Below, in pieces: positions 7,011-15,530 of a stretch of DNA of 64,000 nt. The stretch comes from Methanolobus vulcani (lineage in GTDB: Archaea > Halobacteriota > Methanosarcinia > Methanosarcinales > Methanosarcinaceae), in assembly GCF_006546655.1 (NCBI RefSeq), contig NZ_VIAQ01000015.1, positions 558,001 through 622,000 on the forward strand. The letters are read 5' to 3'. The notes beneath the pieces were generated by a model that saw nothing but the letters and a program-made list of their open reading frames with translations, was not told the origin of the DNA and did no database searches. The number at the start of each line of letters is the position of its first letter. Within the stretch, counting starts at the first letter, position 1. A program made the translations under genes and the position numbers.

Positions 7011-8913
7011 ATCCGAAAATCTGTTTCTGAAGGTCCGGCCCCAGTTCTTTAACCACGTCTACCATTGCCTTCACAGTTGTAAGAGTTCCTCCGGGTGGGG
7101 TCTCACAACCGGTTGACATGACATATTTGGATTGCAGTCCGTTCTCCTTGAGTACAGGAAGCACACCTTCAAGCAGATCCTTAGTGTCATCCTTTACCTT
7201 CTGAATACCTTCAGAAGTATTATCCATGAACTGTACCGGATTTATCTCTCCCATCATACAGCATACATCACCATACTTTGGAATAAGGTCTGCATAGTTC
7301 TGTGATCCCTTGCTCCTTAGTTTTGGATAGTATGCGTAGCTGTACAATTGAGTTCCGAATTTCTTGATCTGTGTGTCAAAGTGCACTGCATCTGCACAGT
7401 TGTGTATTATGTAGGGCTGGTCGTATTTCTTGAATATTGGAATATGCTGTTCGTATACGAACTTCCCATCAAACTTCCAGTAGTCCTCCTCGCTCATGAT
7501 CACGTTGTTAGACCAGAGGTTGTCGATACACAGTGCATTACAGGCATTTTCTGCAAAGAACAATTCAGATACCTGGCAGATGTAATCCGTACATTTCTGG
7601 ACTGCTTCAAGCACCACATCAGGATGTGTCTTCATATCCATCAGGACACGGTCTGCACCCATTAGTTGGGTAAGGGTAAGCAGTGGACCTTCATGGAATC
7701 CGACAAATGGGGTGTTGAGTTCCTTGTTAAGTTTTTCAGTAGCTGCTTTAGATGCCATTATAAGCTCATAGGCACGAGTACCTTCCTTGACTTCAGGAAC
7801 TTCTATCTGTTCATATGCCTCAAGGTGTCCTTCAGATGAGGGTGTGTCATCTTCAGGGTACTTTATTTTACATCCGAAGTCAGCCGATGTTGCAGAAAGA
7901 TCAATGAGACCTACGAACATGTCCGTATCCAGATATTTGGATCCAAGGTAAGCACTCTCAACAAACGCATTTATGTCAGTGGCATACTCCCTGTAGTTGA
8001 CATCAGCAAATTTCCTCAAAGAACCACAGGCCAGAGGATAAACAGGCAATCTGTCTACCTTTTTGTCAGCCATTGCAGCTAATGTCCTGTCTATATGGGT
8101 CATTTCCTCCTTCGTCTTGACAGCTACACTCTCAAAGTCTGCAATGATCTGCTTTGCAGTTTCCAGACCAATGTCCGTCTTTCCTTTGACCTTCTTTTTA
8201 GACAGAATCTCTCTGTATTTGACCTTGCCAAGTGAGATCTTCTCCTCACTCCACCTCTCTTCAGCAGGGGCAAGTTTGCTTACAGCTTCCTTTGCCCATT
8301 CTGTAGCTACCATTGAATCGGGATGTGTTGAGTCCGCACCGATCTGTTCTGCGAATTCCGGGGAAACAGGTGCTCCTCCTATCATGACTATGAGGGAATC
8401 TCTGGTACCTTCTTCCTGCAGCATCTCAATTACTTTCTCCATGTTGGTCATGGTAGTTGTCATCAAGGCACTCATTGAAACCAGGTCTGCCTTCTTCTCC
8501 TTCGCTACCTCTACAAATTTCTCAACCGGTACATCGTGTCCCAGATCGATCATATCAAAGCCGGATGCAGACATCATTGTCTTGACAAGGTTTTTTCCAA
8601 TATCGTGGACATCTCCTTCGATAGTTCCTATAACGCCTATGGCACGCTTTCCACTGCTCTCTACATTCATATGTGGAGTCAGTATATCCATACCTGCATA
8701 CATGGCACCGGATGCGATGAGCAGGTGTGGTACAAAGGCTTCACCTTTTTCGTATTTGTCACTTACAATTACCATTCCTTTTGCAAGTCCGTCCACAATA
8801 GCCTCATAAGGATCAACGCCTTCATCAAGGGCTTTTTGTGCAAGTTCTTCTGCCAGGTCTTCGTCACCTTCGACCACAGCTTCCGCTAATTGGTTCAGAA
8901 TTGCTGTTTTCAT
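7009..8913 (-). CDS. Mts-type fused corrinoid protein/methyltransferase (methyl-sulfide:CoM methyltransferase)
   Basis: Transfers methyl groups from dimethyl sulfide or methanethiol-type substrates to coenzyme M via a built-in corrinoid, by analogy with MtsD, MtsF and MtsH of Methanosarcina acetivorans. Residues 1-215 are a corrinoid domain with a helical cap and a B12 site: D101-x-H103-x-x-G106, where His103 is the expected cobalt ligand, plus MSALMTTT and IGGAPV segments. Residues from about 270 are a UroD-like barrel with zinc ligands His504-x-Cys506 and Cys603 in an STGCETPPGG motif. The 634-aa length fits the fused Mts proteins, not separate MtaA/MtbA (about 340 aa). The start follows TTTTGGAGGT. 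The adjacent sensor kinase and Msr-type regulator support the assignment. Which Mts isozyme it is cannot be decided. Confidence 0.9.
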   Translation of the reverse strand: MKTAILNQLAEAVVEGDEDLAEELAQKALDEGVDPYEAIVDGLAKGMVIVSDKYEKGEAFVPHLLIASGAMYAGMDILTPHMNVESSGKRAIGVIGTIEGDVHDIGKNLVKTMMSASGFDMIDLGHDVPVEKFVEVAKEKKADLVSMSALMTTTMTNMEKVIEMLQEEGTRDSLIVMIGGAPVSPEFAEQIGADSTHPDSMVATEWAKEAVSKLAPAEERWSEEKISLGKVKYREILSKKKVKGKTDIGLETAKQIIADFESVAVKTKEEMTHIDRTLAAMADKKVDRLPVYPLACGSLRKFADVNYREYATDINAFVESAYLGSKYLDTDMFVGLIDLSATSADFGCKIKYPEDDTPSSEGHLEAYEQIEVPEVKEGTRAYELIMASKAATEKLNKELNTPFVGFHEGPLLTLTQLMGADRVLMDMKTHPDVVLEAVQKCTDYICQVSELFFAENACNALCIDNLWSNNVIMSEEDYWKFDGKFVYEQHIPIFKKYDQPYIIHNCADAVHFDTQIKKFGTQLYSYAYYPKLRSKGSQNYADLIPKYGDVCCMMGEINPVQFMDNTSEGIQKVKDDTKDLLEGVLPVLKENGLQSKYVMSTGCETPPGGTLTTVKAMVDVVKELGPDLQKQIFG

Positions 8914-8967
8914 AGTTTACCTCCAAAATTAAGGTCGTTTACACAGTGAACCTCCATTTGTCACTGT
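8910..8967 (-). promoter_or_regulatory. Leader hairpin and possible 15-codon upstream reading frame of the mts gene
   Basis: ACAGTGA (8943-8949) and TCACTGT (8961-8967) form a 7-bp inverted repeat whose 11-base loop contains GGAGG. An ATG in that loop (8955-8957) opens a 15-codon frame whose TGA overlaps the mts start as ATGA. The real SD of mts (TGGAGG) lies inside this frame. This would allow translational coupling or attenuation, but a 15-codon frame can occur by chance and it has no good SD of its own. Confidence 0.35.
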
Positions 8968-9098
8968 TAACAAATACCAGTATTTCACTTGCGATATATA
9001 TCATAACCGGAGGTAATATATCATAGATTCTAATATTATTAATCGGCTATCTTTTTAAGCAGGGCCATAATCCTATGAATGAAACCCTCGTGATTAAC

Positions 9099-9183
9099 GC
9101 CGTTAACGGCTGAAACGAATAACAATTAGATTAATGGCTTTACTCAAATCAATGGCTTTACTCAAATTAATGGCTTTGATCTG
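9099..9183. repeat. Palindrome and three 18-bp tandem repeats upstream of the mts gene
   Basis: GCCGTTAACGGC at 9099-9110 is a perfect 12-bp palindrome. Directly after it are three contiguous 18-bp units: ATTAATGGCTTTACTCAA (9130-9147), ATCAATGGCTTTACTCAA (9148-9165) and ATTAATGGCTTTGATCTG (9166-9183). The third diverges in its last six bases. They sit 190-270 bases upstream of the methyltransferase start and 100-180 bases beyond the end of the regulator gene. They look like an array of regulator-binding sites, and the neighbouring Msr-type protein is the obvious candidate. Confidence 0.75.
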
Positions 9184-9279
9184 ATGAACGCAAAAATAGA
9201 ATATATTCATTCAAGGACTTCAGGATAAAACAAGTAAAATACTAATCAGGGGAAATATCCTCTACATAAAATACGGACT

Positions 9280-10065
9280 TCAGAGATCAGTCACTTCTTG
9301 TGCTATTTTTCTGTAAAACTGATACATATTTTCTCCCCATTTCAATGCATCCATTTCAAAACTCATCATAGCATGATTGTGGAACATACCGTTCTTATAG
9401 AACAGTGTTAATGAAAGGAATCTGTCTGTTACTACACTTGACGCAAAATCAATATCCTCTTTACACACAAAAAGTTCCGTATTTTCCATCCTGAGATAAT
9501 CCTTCAATTGTTCTAAATACTCTGTTTCAAATCTTTCAAATACAGACTCAGTTATTATTACTGAGATTCGGACACCTTTTCTGGCAAGTTCAATGTATTT
9601 ATAGGGATAAGCAGGGCTGAATGAAGAGGAGATTTCCATGATATATTCTGACTGTACAAGATTGTCGGTGAACTTTTTCGGCAATTCATACATACGATTG
9701 AGTTCCGGCTCAACAAGTTCACAGGAACCTAGCTCTTCTATACTCTCTAGAAGATGTGCCGGAATTCCTTTTACCTTATGATTTTCCCAGTATTGTTTAT
9801 TGTCTTCAAAGACCATTAACGTATTTAACAGAGGCACCATTTTCTTTACAATAACTTCACCGAAACTGGAAAGCTGGTACTGATCATTCTCATAAAGTAT
9901 TATGCCCTGATCAATGAGGATCTTTATTTGCGTCATCATGGCACTGGACGTGACATTAAGTGTACTTTTGATCTCATCGATGTTCATAGGTTTTTCTATC
10001 AGCAGAAGGAGAAGATCTTTTCTTTTGTCTGAGAGAAAAAGAGTACCTAACAAAGCCAATTTCAT
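9280..10065 (-). CDS. Msr-type winged-helix regulator of a methyltransferase gene
   Basis: A 261-aa transcription regulator with an ArsR-like winged helix at residues 1-75 (recognition segment LNVTSSAMMTQIKILIDQGI) and a C-terminal domain of the methanogen-specific DUF1724 type. The same architecture is found in MsrC, MsrE, MsrF and MsrG, which control methyl-sulfide methyltransferase genes in M. acetivorans. It overlaps the sensor kinase gene by four bases, so sensor and regulator are co-translated. It lies directly upstream of the mts gene, whose leader DNA carries tandem repeats. It probably activates that gene. It has no receiver domain, so how the kinase would signal to it is not evident. 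Confidence 0.85.
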   Translation of the reverse strand: MKLALLGTLFLSDKRKDLLLLLIEKPMNIDEIKSTLNVTSSAMMTQIKILIDQGIILYENDQYQLSSFGEVIVKKMVPLLNTLMVFEDNKQYWENHKVKGIPAHLLESIEELGSCELVEPELNRMYELPKKFTDNLVQSEYIMEISSSFSPAYPYKYIELARKGVRISVIITESVFERFETEYLEQLKDYLRMENTELFVCKEDIDFASSVVTDRFLSLTLFYKNGMFHNHAMMSFEMDALKWGENMYQFYRKIAQEVTDL

Positions 10066-12614
10066 GTCATCATCTCACGTTTGATATTTTGTGCGGAATT
10101 GTCTTTCACAACCTCTATTGGAAGCCTTATGTGGAATGTTGTTCCTTTACCCTTTTCACTTTCAATCCATATCTCGCCTTTATGTTCAAGGATTATATCC
10201 TTACAGATGTACAGACCGGATTCAAGTCCCTGGAACATTCGACTCATTGAGTCCTCCATCTGGTAGAATTTCTGGAAGATATGCGGAATAAGATCTTTTT
10301 GTATACCCGGTCCCGTATCAGATATCCTCAAGTGCAGATGGGCACTTTCTTCATTCAGATCTATGTTTATTCTTCCGCATTCAGGAGTGAATTTGATCGC
10401 ATTATCTATGAGAATTATCAATGTTTGAGTCAGTTTATCCTTATCAGAGCTTATTGTCGGTAATCCCTCAGGCACATTAACTTCTAAATTAATTCCTTTC
10501 TCATCTATTAGTAGTATAAGATTCATCAAGGCTTCAGATATTAGTTTATCTACATGTGTCTGGGAAAAAGTATATACAATCTTTCCAGCCTGTTCCTGAC
10601 TCATATACAGAAGTGAATTTACCATACGTTTCAGTCTTTCAGAGTTAAGTAATACGGAATCGATAGCTTTTGCCTGCTGATCATCAATAACCATGACCAT
10701 TTCATCATCAAAGATACCGCACTCTGCGCGCTCAGGACCATATATAGACTCCAGCCGTTCTGCAATGAACTCGGTCTTCATCTTGTTGATGGACCTTAGT
10801 TCCTCATTTGCCATCTTTAGCTCATCAGAATATTGTTTTAAGGCGTCTTCTATTTGTTTTCTTTGAATAAGACTCCACATACCCTGCATTAATAAGGTCA
10901 GCTGGCGTAAATCTGATTCATCATAATCTTCCGTTTTATTGCCAACACCTGCAACGGCAACTATGTGGTCACCATCGAATATCGGGATGTTCATATGCCT
11001 GGTAAGTTCTATGTGGTCCTCAGGGTATCCCTTTTTCATAGGACTTGGATGAGAATAATCGTTTGTGATTATAGGTTTGCGCTGCCTTATTGCTTCACCC
11101 CATAACCCAGTGGTCTTTATGGGATACACAAAACTTTTGTCTTTGATACCACATTCCTTCATAGCACTTTTCGACCAGGAATGCATAATAAGGGCTGTCT
11201 CATCTGCATTCATGAACGCAAGGTATCCAAGCGTACTTTCGGTAAGCCTTACAGCTTCTTCTCTTGCAAAATCGGTGATCTCATTCAATGATGCACCTGT
11301 CATACTATTTAGTTTAACAAGCGCTTCAAGCCTTTCTTCTTCTAGCCGGCGCTTTCTTTCGGCTCTTTTGCGCTCAGTAATGTCTCTGGCAACTGACAGA
11401 ATGGTTTTTTTACCATCATATATTATGAATCGGGCACTGACTTCCAGCGGTATTTTCCTGCCATCCTTACGTATCGCCTCAGTCTCATATATTGCCCTTC
11501 CATCCTTTTCGATTTTCGTCATAAGTTTTGACACTCGACGCACATCTTTTGATGGAATTGTGTCGATAGGGTATGAATTTAACATCTCATTCCTGCTGTA
11601 ACCCAATGTATCTACTACAGCTTGATTAACAGCAAGTGTTTTCCCGTCAAGTTCACTGATATAGATCAGATCGTTCACATTGTTGAGAATGACCTTAAGC
11701 TTTTGTTCAGATTCGACAGCATTATCCAATACTCTCTTTTTGTTTATTGCAATAGCTGCAAGATTGGCGTTTGCTTTTAGGATATCAATCTCTTCTTTTG
11801 TAGGCACGTGGGGTTCACGGAAGTATATTCCAAAAGTTCCAAAGACCTCATTATTCGAACTAATTATAGGTTCGCAACAACTAGCTCTAAGGCCTGCCTG
11901 AACTGCAACTTCCCTAAGATCATCCCAGTATGGATGCTCCATTATGTCTTCTACAACAACCCTTTTCCCGGTGTGAACAGCAGTTGAACAGGATCCAATA
12001 CCTTCGCCTATGGGCAGTCCTTCAATAGCTTTTTTATAGAAATCCGGAAGATGAGTAGAAATAGCATGAACAAGATGTTTCTTTTCCTCGTCCAGTAACA
12101 TGACAATACTGATTGCTTCCGGTATCAGTCTTTTAGTAGATCTCACCAAACGCGTAAGAATCTCATTCAGAGTTTCATCTAAAGCCAGAGCTTCAAGAAC
12201 CTGATTGCGGCAATCAATTATTGATTCAGAGAGTTTTCGCTGGCTTATATCAAGTAGAACACCTTCATAATACTGAATATTACCATTGTCATCCCTTTGG
12301 ATGATTGTCCTGTCGTCAACACAACGTGCTTCGCCAGATGCCGTTAATATTCTATATTCCTGTACAAAATTATCAACATGTTTTTCTGAGTATTCAGTAA
12401 CCTCTTTGTGTACACGCTCAATATCATCCGGATGGATAATATCTTCATACTTTAGTCTGCCTGAAAAAAACTCTTCAGATGAATATCCAAACTGTTTGAC
12501 ATTCTCTGAAACAAATTCTACTGGCCACTCTTCTTCTGGCTTCCATATGAAAATTGTTACAGGACTATCATTGACAACTTTTGCAATTTCCGAATTTACA
12601 TCGAGTTGTGTCAT
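10062..12614 (-). CDS. MsmS/RdmS-like PAS-GAF-PAS-GAF sensor kinase
   Basis: An 850-aa protein without membrane segments. Order: PAS (about 15-135), GAF (150-300), PAS (300-420), GAF (435-590), a HisKA-like region (600-690) and HATPase (725-835). The ATPase has ILIDNAIKFTPE and SDTGPGI boxes and a degenerate second Gly box (GLESGLYI). The architecture matches MsmS (RdmS) of M. acetivorans, a redox sensor that holds heme through a Cys in the second GAF. The only Cys in this protein's second GAF is Cys488, so it is the candidate ligand. No His stands at the usual HisKA phosphoacceptor position, where the sequence is KTEFIAERLESIYG. It is paired with the Msr-type regulator by a four-base overlap. 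Confidence 0.87.
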   Translation of the reverse strand: MTQLDVNSEIAKVVNDSPVTIFIWKPEEEWPVEFVSENVKQFGYSSEEFFSGRLKYEDIIHPDDIERVHKEVTEYSEKHVDNFVQEYRILTASGEARCVDDRTIIQRDDNGNIQYYEGVLLDISQRKLSESIIDCRNQVLEALALDETLNEILTRLVRSTKRLIPEAISIVMLLDEEKKHLVHAISTHLPDFYKKAIEGLPIGEGIGSCSTAVHTGKRVVVEDIMEHPYWDDLREVAVQAGLRASCCEPIISSNNEVFGTFGIYFREPHVPTKEEIDILKANANLAAIAINKKRVLDNAVESEQKLKVILNNVNDLIYISELDGKTLAVNQAVVDTLGYSRNEMLNSYPIDTIPSKDVRRVSKLMTKIEKDGRAIYETEAIRKDGRKIPLEVSARFIIYDGKKTILSVARDITERKRAERKRRLEEERLEALVKLNSMTGASLNEITDFAREEAVRLTESTLGYLAFMNADETALIMHSWSKSAMKECGIKDKSFVYPIKTTGLWGEAIRQRKPIITNDYSHPSPMKKGYPEDHIELTRHMNIPIFDGDHIVAVAGVGNKTEDYDESDLRQLTLLMQGMWSLIQRKQIEDALKQYSDELKMANEELRSINKMKTEFIAERLESIYGPERAECGIFDDEMVMVIDDQQAKAIDSVLLNSERLKRMVNSLLYMSQEQAGKIVYTFSQTHVDKLISEALMNLILLIDEKGINLEVNVPEGLPTISSDKDKLTQTLIILIDNAIKFTPECGRINIDLNEESAHLHLRISDTGPGIQKDLIPHIFQKFYQMEDSMSRMFQGLESGLYICKDIILEHKGEIWIESEKGKGTTFHIRLPIEVVKDNSAQNIKREMMT

Positions 12615-12882
12615 TTATTATCATCATGTAATTGAATCAACTAGTGCTTAGGCACATCTTAGAAAAGTATCAATACTTAACATATAATATATTAATGGTC
12701 AATGTAACCCTTTCTATTCAATTGTGAGCAGACCTTCCTGCCAAATTAATTCATTAAATTATTAGTATCTACTACATAGATATGGCAGATATGAATACAC
12801 TTATTCCATTCGGGTAAGCTTCCTGTATGTCCATGATGAAATCTTTCTTGTTGTCTTTTTGCACGACAGAGAATTTCTTCAA
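12615..12882. other. Intergenic region between AKR2 and the sensor kinase
   Basis: Holds the promoter of the sensor kinase, with AT-rich TATA-like stretches around 12675-12700. Directly after the AKR2 stop, in the same frame, is a 36-codon open frame (12772-12882, TTG start, no SD site) whose product would end DIQEAYPNGISVFISAISM. It may be a leftover extension or chance. I do not call it as a gene. Confidence 0.4.
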
Positions 12883-14082
12883 TTAGACCTGCTTGAACAT
12901 TTCCTTTGCCTTTGCAACTCTCTGTTCAAGATCGTCTCTTTCCATTTCTTCTACAACAGTTGCAAGGACTGCTGGAATGTCAATGTGCTGGGGACATTTT
13001 TTAAGGCATTTTCCACATTGAATGCACTGTGATGCAAATCCCGTTTCTCCGCCGTATATGATGCCACTCAGTTGTACCACATAGTGAAGATCTGCTTCTT
13101 CTGGTTTTCCGGACAAATACTTGTCATTGTACACTTCAAAGCAGTTAGGGATGTTCACCCCTGCCGTGCAGGGCATACAATACAGGCAACCGGTGCAGCT
13201 GACCTTCATCAGTTCACGGTACTTTTTCTCCGCTTGTGCAACTAACTGCAATTCCTGCTCGGTCAGAGAGTTCGGATACGCTTCGTCTGCAACCCGGAGA
13301 TTCTCCTCAATATGTGCTTCCTCATTCATCCCGGAGAGGACTACAGTAACCTCGGGATGATTCCAGACCCACCGAAGACCCCATTCAGCTGGAGTTTTTC
13401 TGGTTGGGGCACGATCCCAGATATCTTTCACCTCGGGAGGTACCGGATGTGTCAGTTTTCCTCCCCTAAGGGGTTCCATAATCATAACCGCAAGGCCTTT
13501 GGATGCCGCATATTCAAGACCAGCAGTTCCTGCCTGTTTCTCTTCATCAAGATAGTTGTACTGGATCTGGCAGAAATCCCATTCATAGCTATCAACGATG
13601 TGATTAAAATCGCTCCCTTTACCATGGAATGAGAAACCTGCATATTTTATCCGGCCATCTGCCTTTGCCTCATCAAAGAATTCATGAATTCCCAGTTTTT
13701 CAAGCCTGTCCCATTCATCTCCAACCAGAGAATGGGCGAGATAATACTCGATCCGATCGGTCTGGAGTTTCTCCAGCTGTGCATTCAGGAACTTGTCCAT
13801 ATCCTCCCGGGTTTCGACAAGCCATGAAGGAAGTTTTGTTGCGATGTTTACCTTCTCGCGATAGCCGCCCATCAGGGCGCGACCCAGGAATGGTTCACTC
13901 TCCCCCATGTGATATGGCCAGGCTGTATCAACATAGTTAACTCCCTGGTCAATTGCATCGCGTACCTGTCTGGTGGCTCTTTCTTCATCTATACTACTGT
14001 CTTCTTTTGAGGGAAGGCGCATGCATCCAAATCCAAGTATCGAAAGTTCATCTCCGCTTTTTGGCATTTTTCTGTATAACAT
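12883..14082 (-). CDS. Aldo/keto reductase with C-terminal 4Fe-4S domain, AKR2
   Basis: A 399-aa cytosolic oxidoreductase. The AKR barrel (1-285) contains VNYVDTAWPYHMGE, IATKLPS and IEYYLAH, so Asp, Tyr, Lys and His of the tetrad are present. The C-terminal domain has two Cys clusters, C-T-G-C-L-Y-C-M-P-C and C-I-Q-C-G-K-C-L-K-K-C-P, fitting two 4Fe-4S centres. It may couple ferredoxin and NAD(P)H redox chemistry; the substrate is unknown. It is very similar to the partial gene at 1-976. It starts 15 bases after the MFS gene with an AGGGGAA SD, so it is the last gene of the operon AKR3-small peptide-MFS-AKR2. Confidence 0.9.
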   Translation of the reverse strand: MLYRKMPKSGDELSILGFGCMRLPSKEDSSIDEERATRQVRDAIDQGVNYVDTAWPYHMGESEPFLGRALMGGYREKVNIATKLPSWLVETREDMDKFLNAQLEKLQTDRIEYYLAHSLVGDEWDRLEKLGIHEFFDEAKADGRIKYAGFSFHGKGSDFNHIVDSYEWDFCQIQYNYLDEEKQAGTAGLEYAASKGLAVMIMEPLRGGKLTHPVPPEVKDIWDRAPTRKTPAEWGLRWVWNHPEVTVVLSGMNEEAHIEENLRVADEAYPNSLTEQELQLVAQAEKKYRELMKVSCTGCLYCMPCTAGVNIPNCFEVYNDKYLSGKPEEADLHYVVQLSGIIYGGETGFASQCIQCGKCLKKCPQHIDIPAVLATVVEEMERDDLEQRVAKAKEMFKQV

Positions 14083-14097
14083 TTTAGTTCCCCTTTC

Positions 14098-15306
14098 CTA
14101 ATTTACTGTTAAACCTTGCTGTCTCTTGTTTCTGCTTAAAGCGATGAGTGCAATTATGCAAACTAATGCTACTAACAGGCCATATCCAACTGCAATTCCA
14201 AATAACGTGAAACCACTGGCTAAGCGTGCTACGATTAGATTTGGGATAGCTGCACCACTATAAGATATCAGATAAATGCTTGAAAGCAGACCTGCCCTGT
14301 CTTTCTGGCTGGTCTTATCCAGCAAGCTGCGCATACTTCCAGTAAATGCTAAACCCTGTGATATTCCTGCAAGCACGGTTGATATTAAGAAAGGAATCAT
14401 GATGCTGACATCCAGTGAATAAATGATAGCCATAATACACAGGAAAAAAGCTACTATTCCAATACGTTGAGCTTCGTCAGGTTCAAAACGACCACTCAGC
14501 CAACCACCTATGGCATAGGGCGTCATCAAACAGGCAAACACCGCTGCAGCTACTATAATACTATTTGTGTTAAGCAGGTCTGCTGCCATGGTAGAACTGA
14601 AAGCCTGATAAAATCCACCGATAGCCCAGGTTCCAACAAATATACTAATTGCAGCCGGAAGAAGATAGTAAATATTCCGGGGTATAGATATTCGTGGAAC
14701 CATGGAAATAATAACTCCCCTGGTACGTGTTACTGTCTCCGGGCCTACTGCGATTAGCATTGCACAAAGGGCAAGCAGAACAATAAATATCTCATATGTG
14801 AATGACATGGAGCCTAAACTGTACTCTTTAATAACACCGGCACCAAACGCACCTGCTGAAAGTCCAACCACAGGCGCTCCACTGATAACTGCCGCACTTA
14901 GCCATTTTGGAGAAGTTGGTGCGTTATCCACAGTATATGCTGTAATAGTACTGGATGCCAGACCTGAAGCAATTCCCTGTACAAATCTTCCAATCAAAAG
15001 CATTTGTGCATTCTGAACGTAAATAAATATGATACATGCAATTGCAGACAGTGCCAATGTAGCAAGTGATACTGGACGCCTTCCTAAATGATTTGACACC
15101 CTGGCAAACGTCAGCAGTGCTATTACACACCCAACAAAGTATGCAACTGCTGTCATGGAAAGATCGCCACTTGTAAGATCAAGGGTCTGAAGATACGTGT
15201 TTAAAAGAGGAATAGGAGCAGATGAGGCAGCATATACAACAACTAAAGAAAAAGTTCCTGCTATGAAGCCTGTCCATCTCTCGTTTAAGTTTAATTTATT
15301 TGTCAT
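14098..15306 (-). CDS. MFS transporter
   Basis: A major facilitator of about 402 aa with twelve hydrophobic segments. The conserved loop 2-3 motif appears as RVSNHLGRRPVSLATL, and a second basic loop (GRFVQGIASG) follows. The ATG at 15304-15306 is preferred because it places TM1 (WTGFIAGTFSLVVVYAASS) about 12 residues in; the alternative GTG at 15360 adds a basic tail and lacks an SD. It looks like a small-molecule exporter or sugar-efflux-type protein. Neighbours are two Fe-S AKRs and a 48-aa Cys-tailed peptide, so it may export their product or a toxic aldehyde or sulfur compound. The substrate cannot be read from sequence. Confidence 0.85.
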   Translation of the reverse strand: MTNKLNLNERWTGFIAGTFSLVVVYAASSAPIPLLNTYLQTLDLTSGDLSMTAVAYFVGCVIALLTFARVSNHLGRRPVSLATLALSAIACIIFIYVQNAQMLLIGRFVQGIASGLASSTITAYTVDNAPTSPKWLSAAVISGAPVVGLSAGAFGAGVIKEYSLGSMSFTYEIFIVLLALCAMLIAVGPETVTRTRGVIISMVPRISIPRNIYYLLPAAISIFVGTWAIGGFYQAFSSTMAADLLNTNSIIVAAAVFACLMTPYAIGGWLSGRFEPDEAQRIGIVAFFLCIMAIIYSLDVSIMIPFLISTVLAGISQGLAFTGSMRSLLDKTSQKDRAGLLSSIYLISYSGAAIPNLIVARLASGFTLFGIAVGYGLLVALVCIIALIALSRNKRQQGLTVN

Positions 15307-15369
15307 TAATTTAATCCGATGGTATTGTTTTTGGTTACGGAGTCTAACGTTTTTTAGCACAGGTCTGAA

Positions 15370-15516
15370 TCAACAGCTGCAATCACAATGAGATGGCTGG
15401 AAAACCTTTTGATCTATCATACTGGCAATCTCATACACGTTGCTGGAATGCGAAAAAGTGCCTATACTAATTTTCTTTGCACCTTCATCGAAATTTGTAC
15501 ATTCTTTTGTAGTCAC
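15370..15516 (-). CDS. 48-aa peptide with C-terminal Cys cluster
   Basis: A short frame opening with GTG (15514-15516), preceded by AAGAGG at usual SD spacing, and starting 14 bases after the stop of the AKR-like gene. The product begins TTKECTNFDEGAKK and ends PSHCDCSC at the TGA, giving one Cys near the N-terminus and three of the last five residues Cys. There is no signal peptide or membrane segment. It lies between a degenerate AKR-ferredoxin protein and an MFS exporter, so it may be a metal or redox carrier, or a modified peptide substrate of that operon. I know no family for it. Confidence 0.6.
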   Translation of the reverse strand: MTTKECTNFDEGAKKISIGTFSHSSNVYEIASMIDQKVFQPSHCDCSC

Positions 15517-15530
15517 TGAATTTTTCCTCT

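Noticed and set aside
8063-8889. Long plus-strand open frame (248 aa) opposite the mts gene
   Set aside because: It is the complement of a strongly conserved corrinoid domain and reads as Ser/Ile-rich low-information sequence, typical of an antisense shadow.
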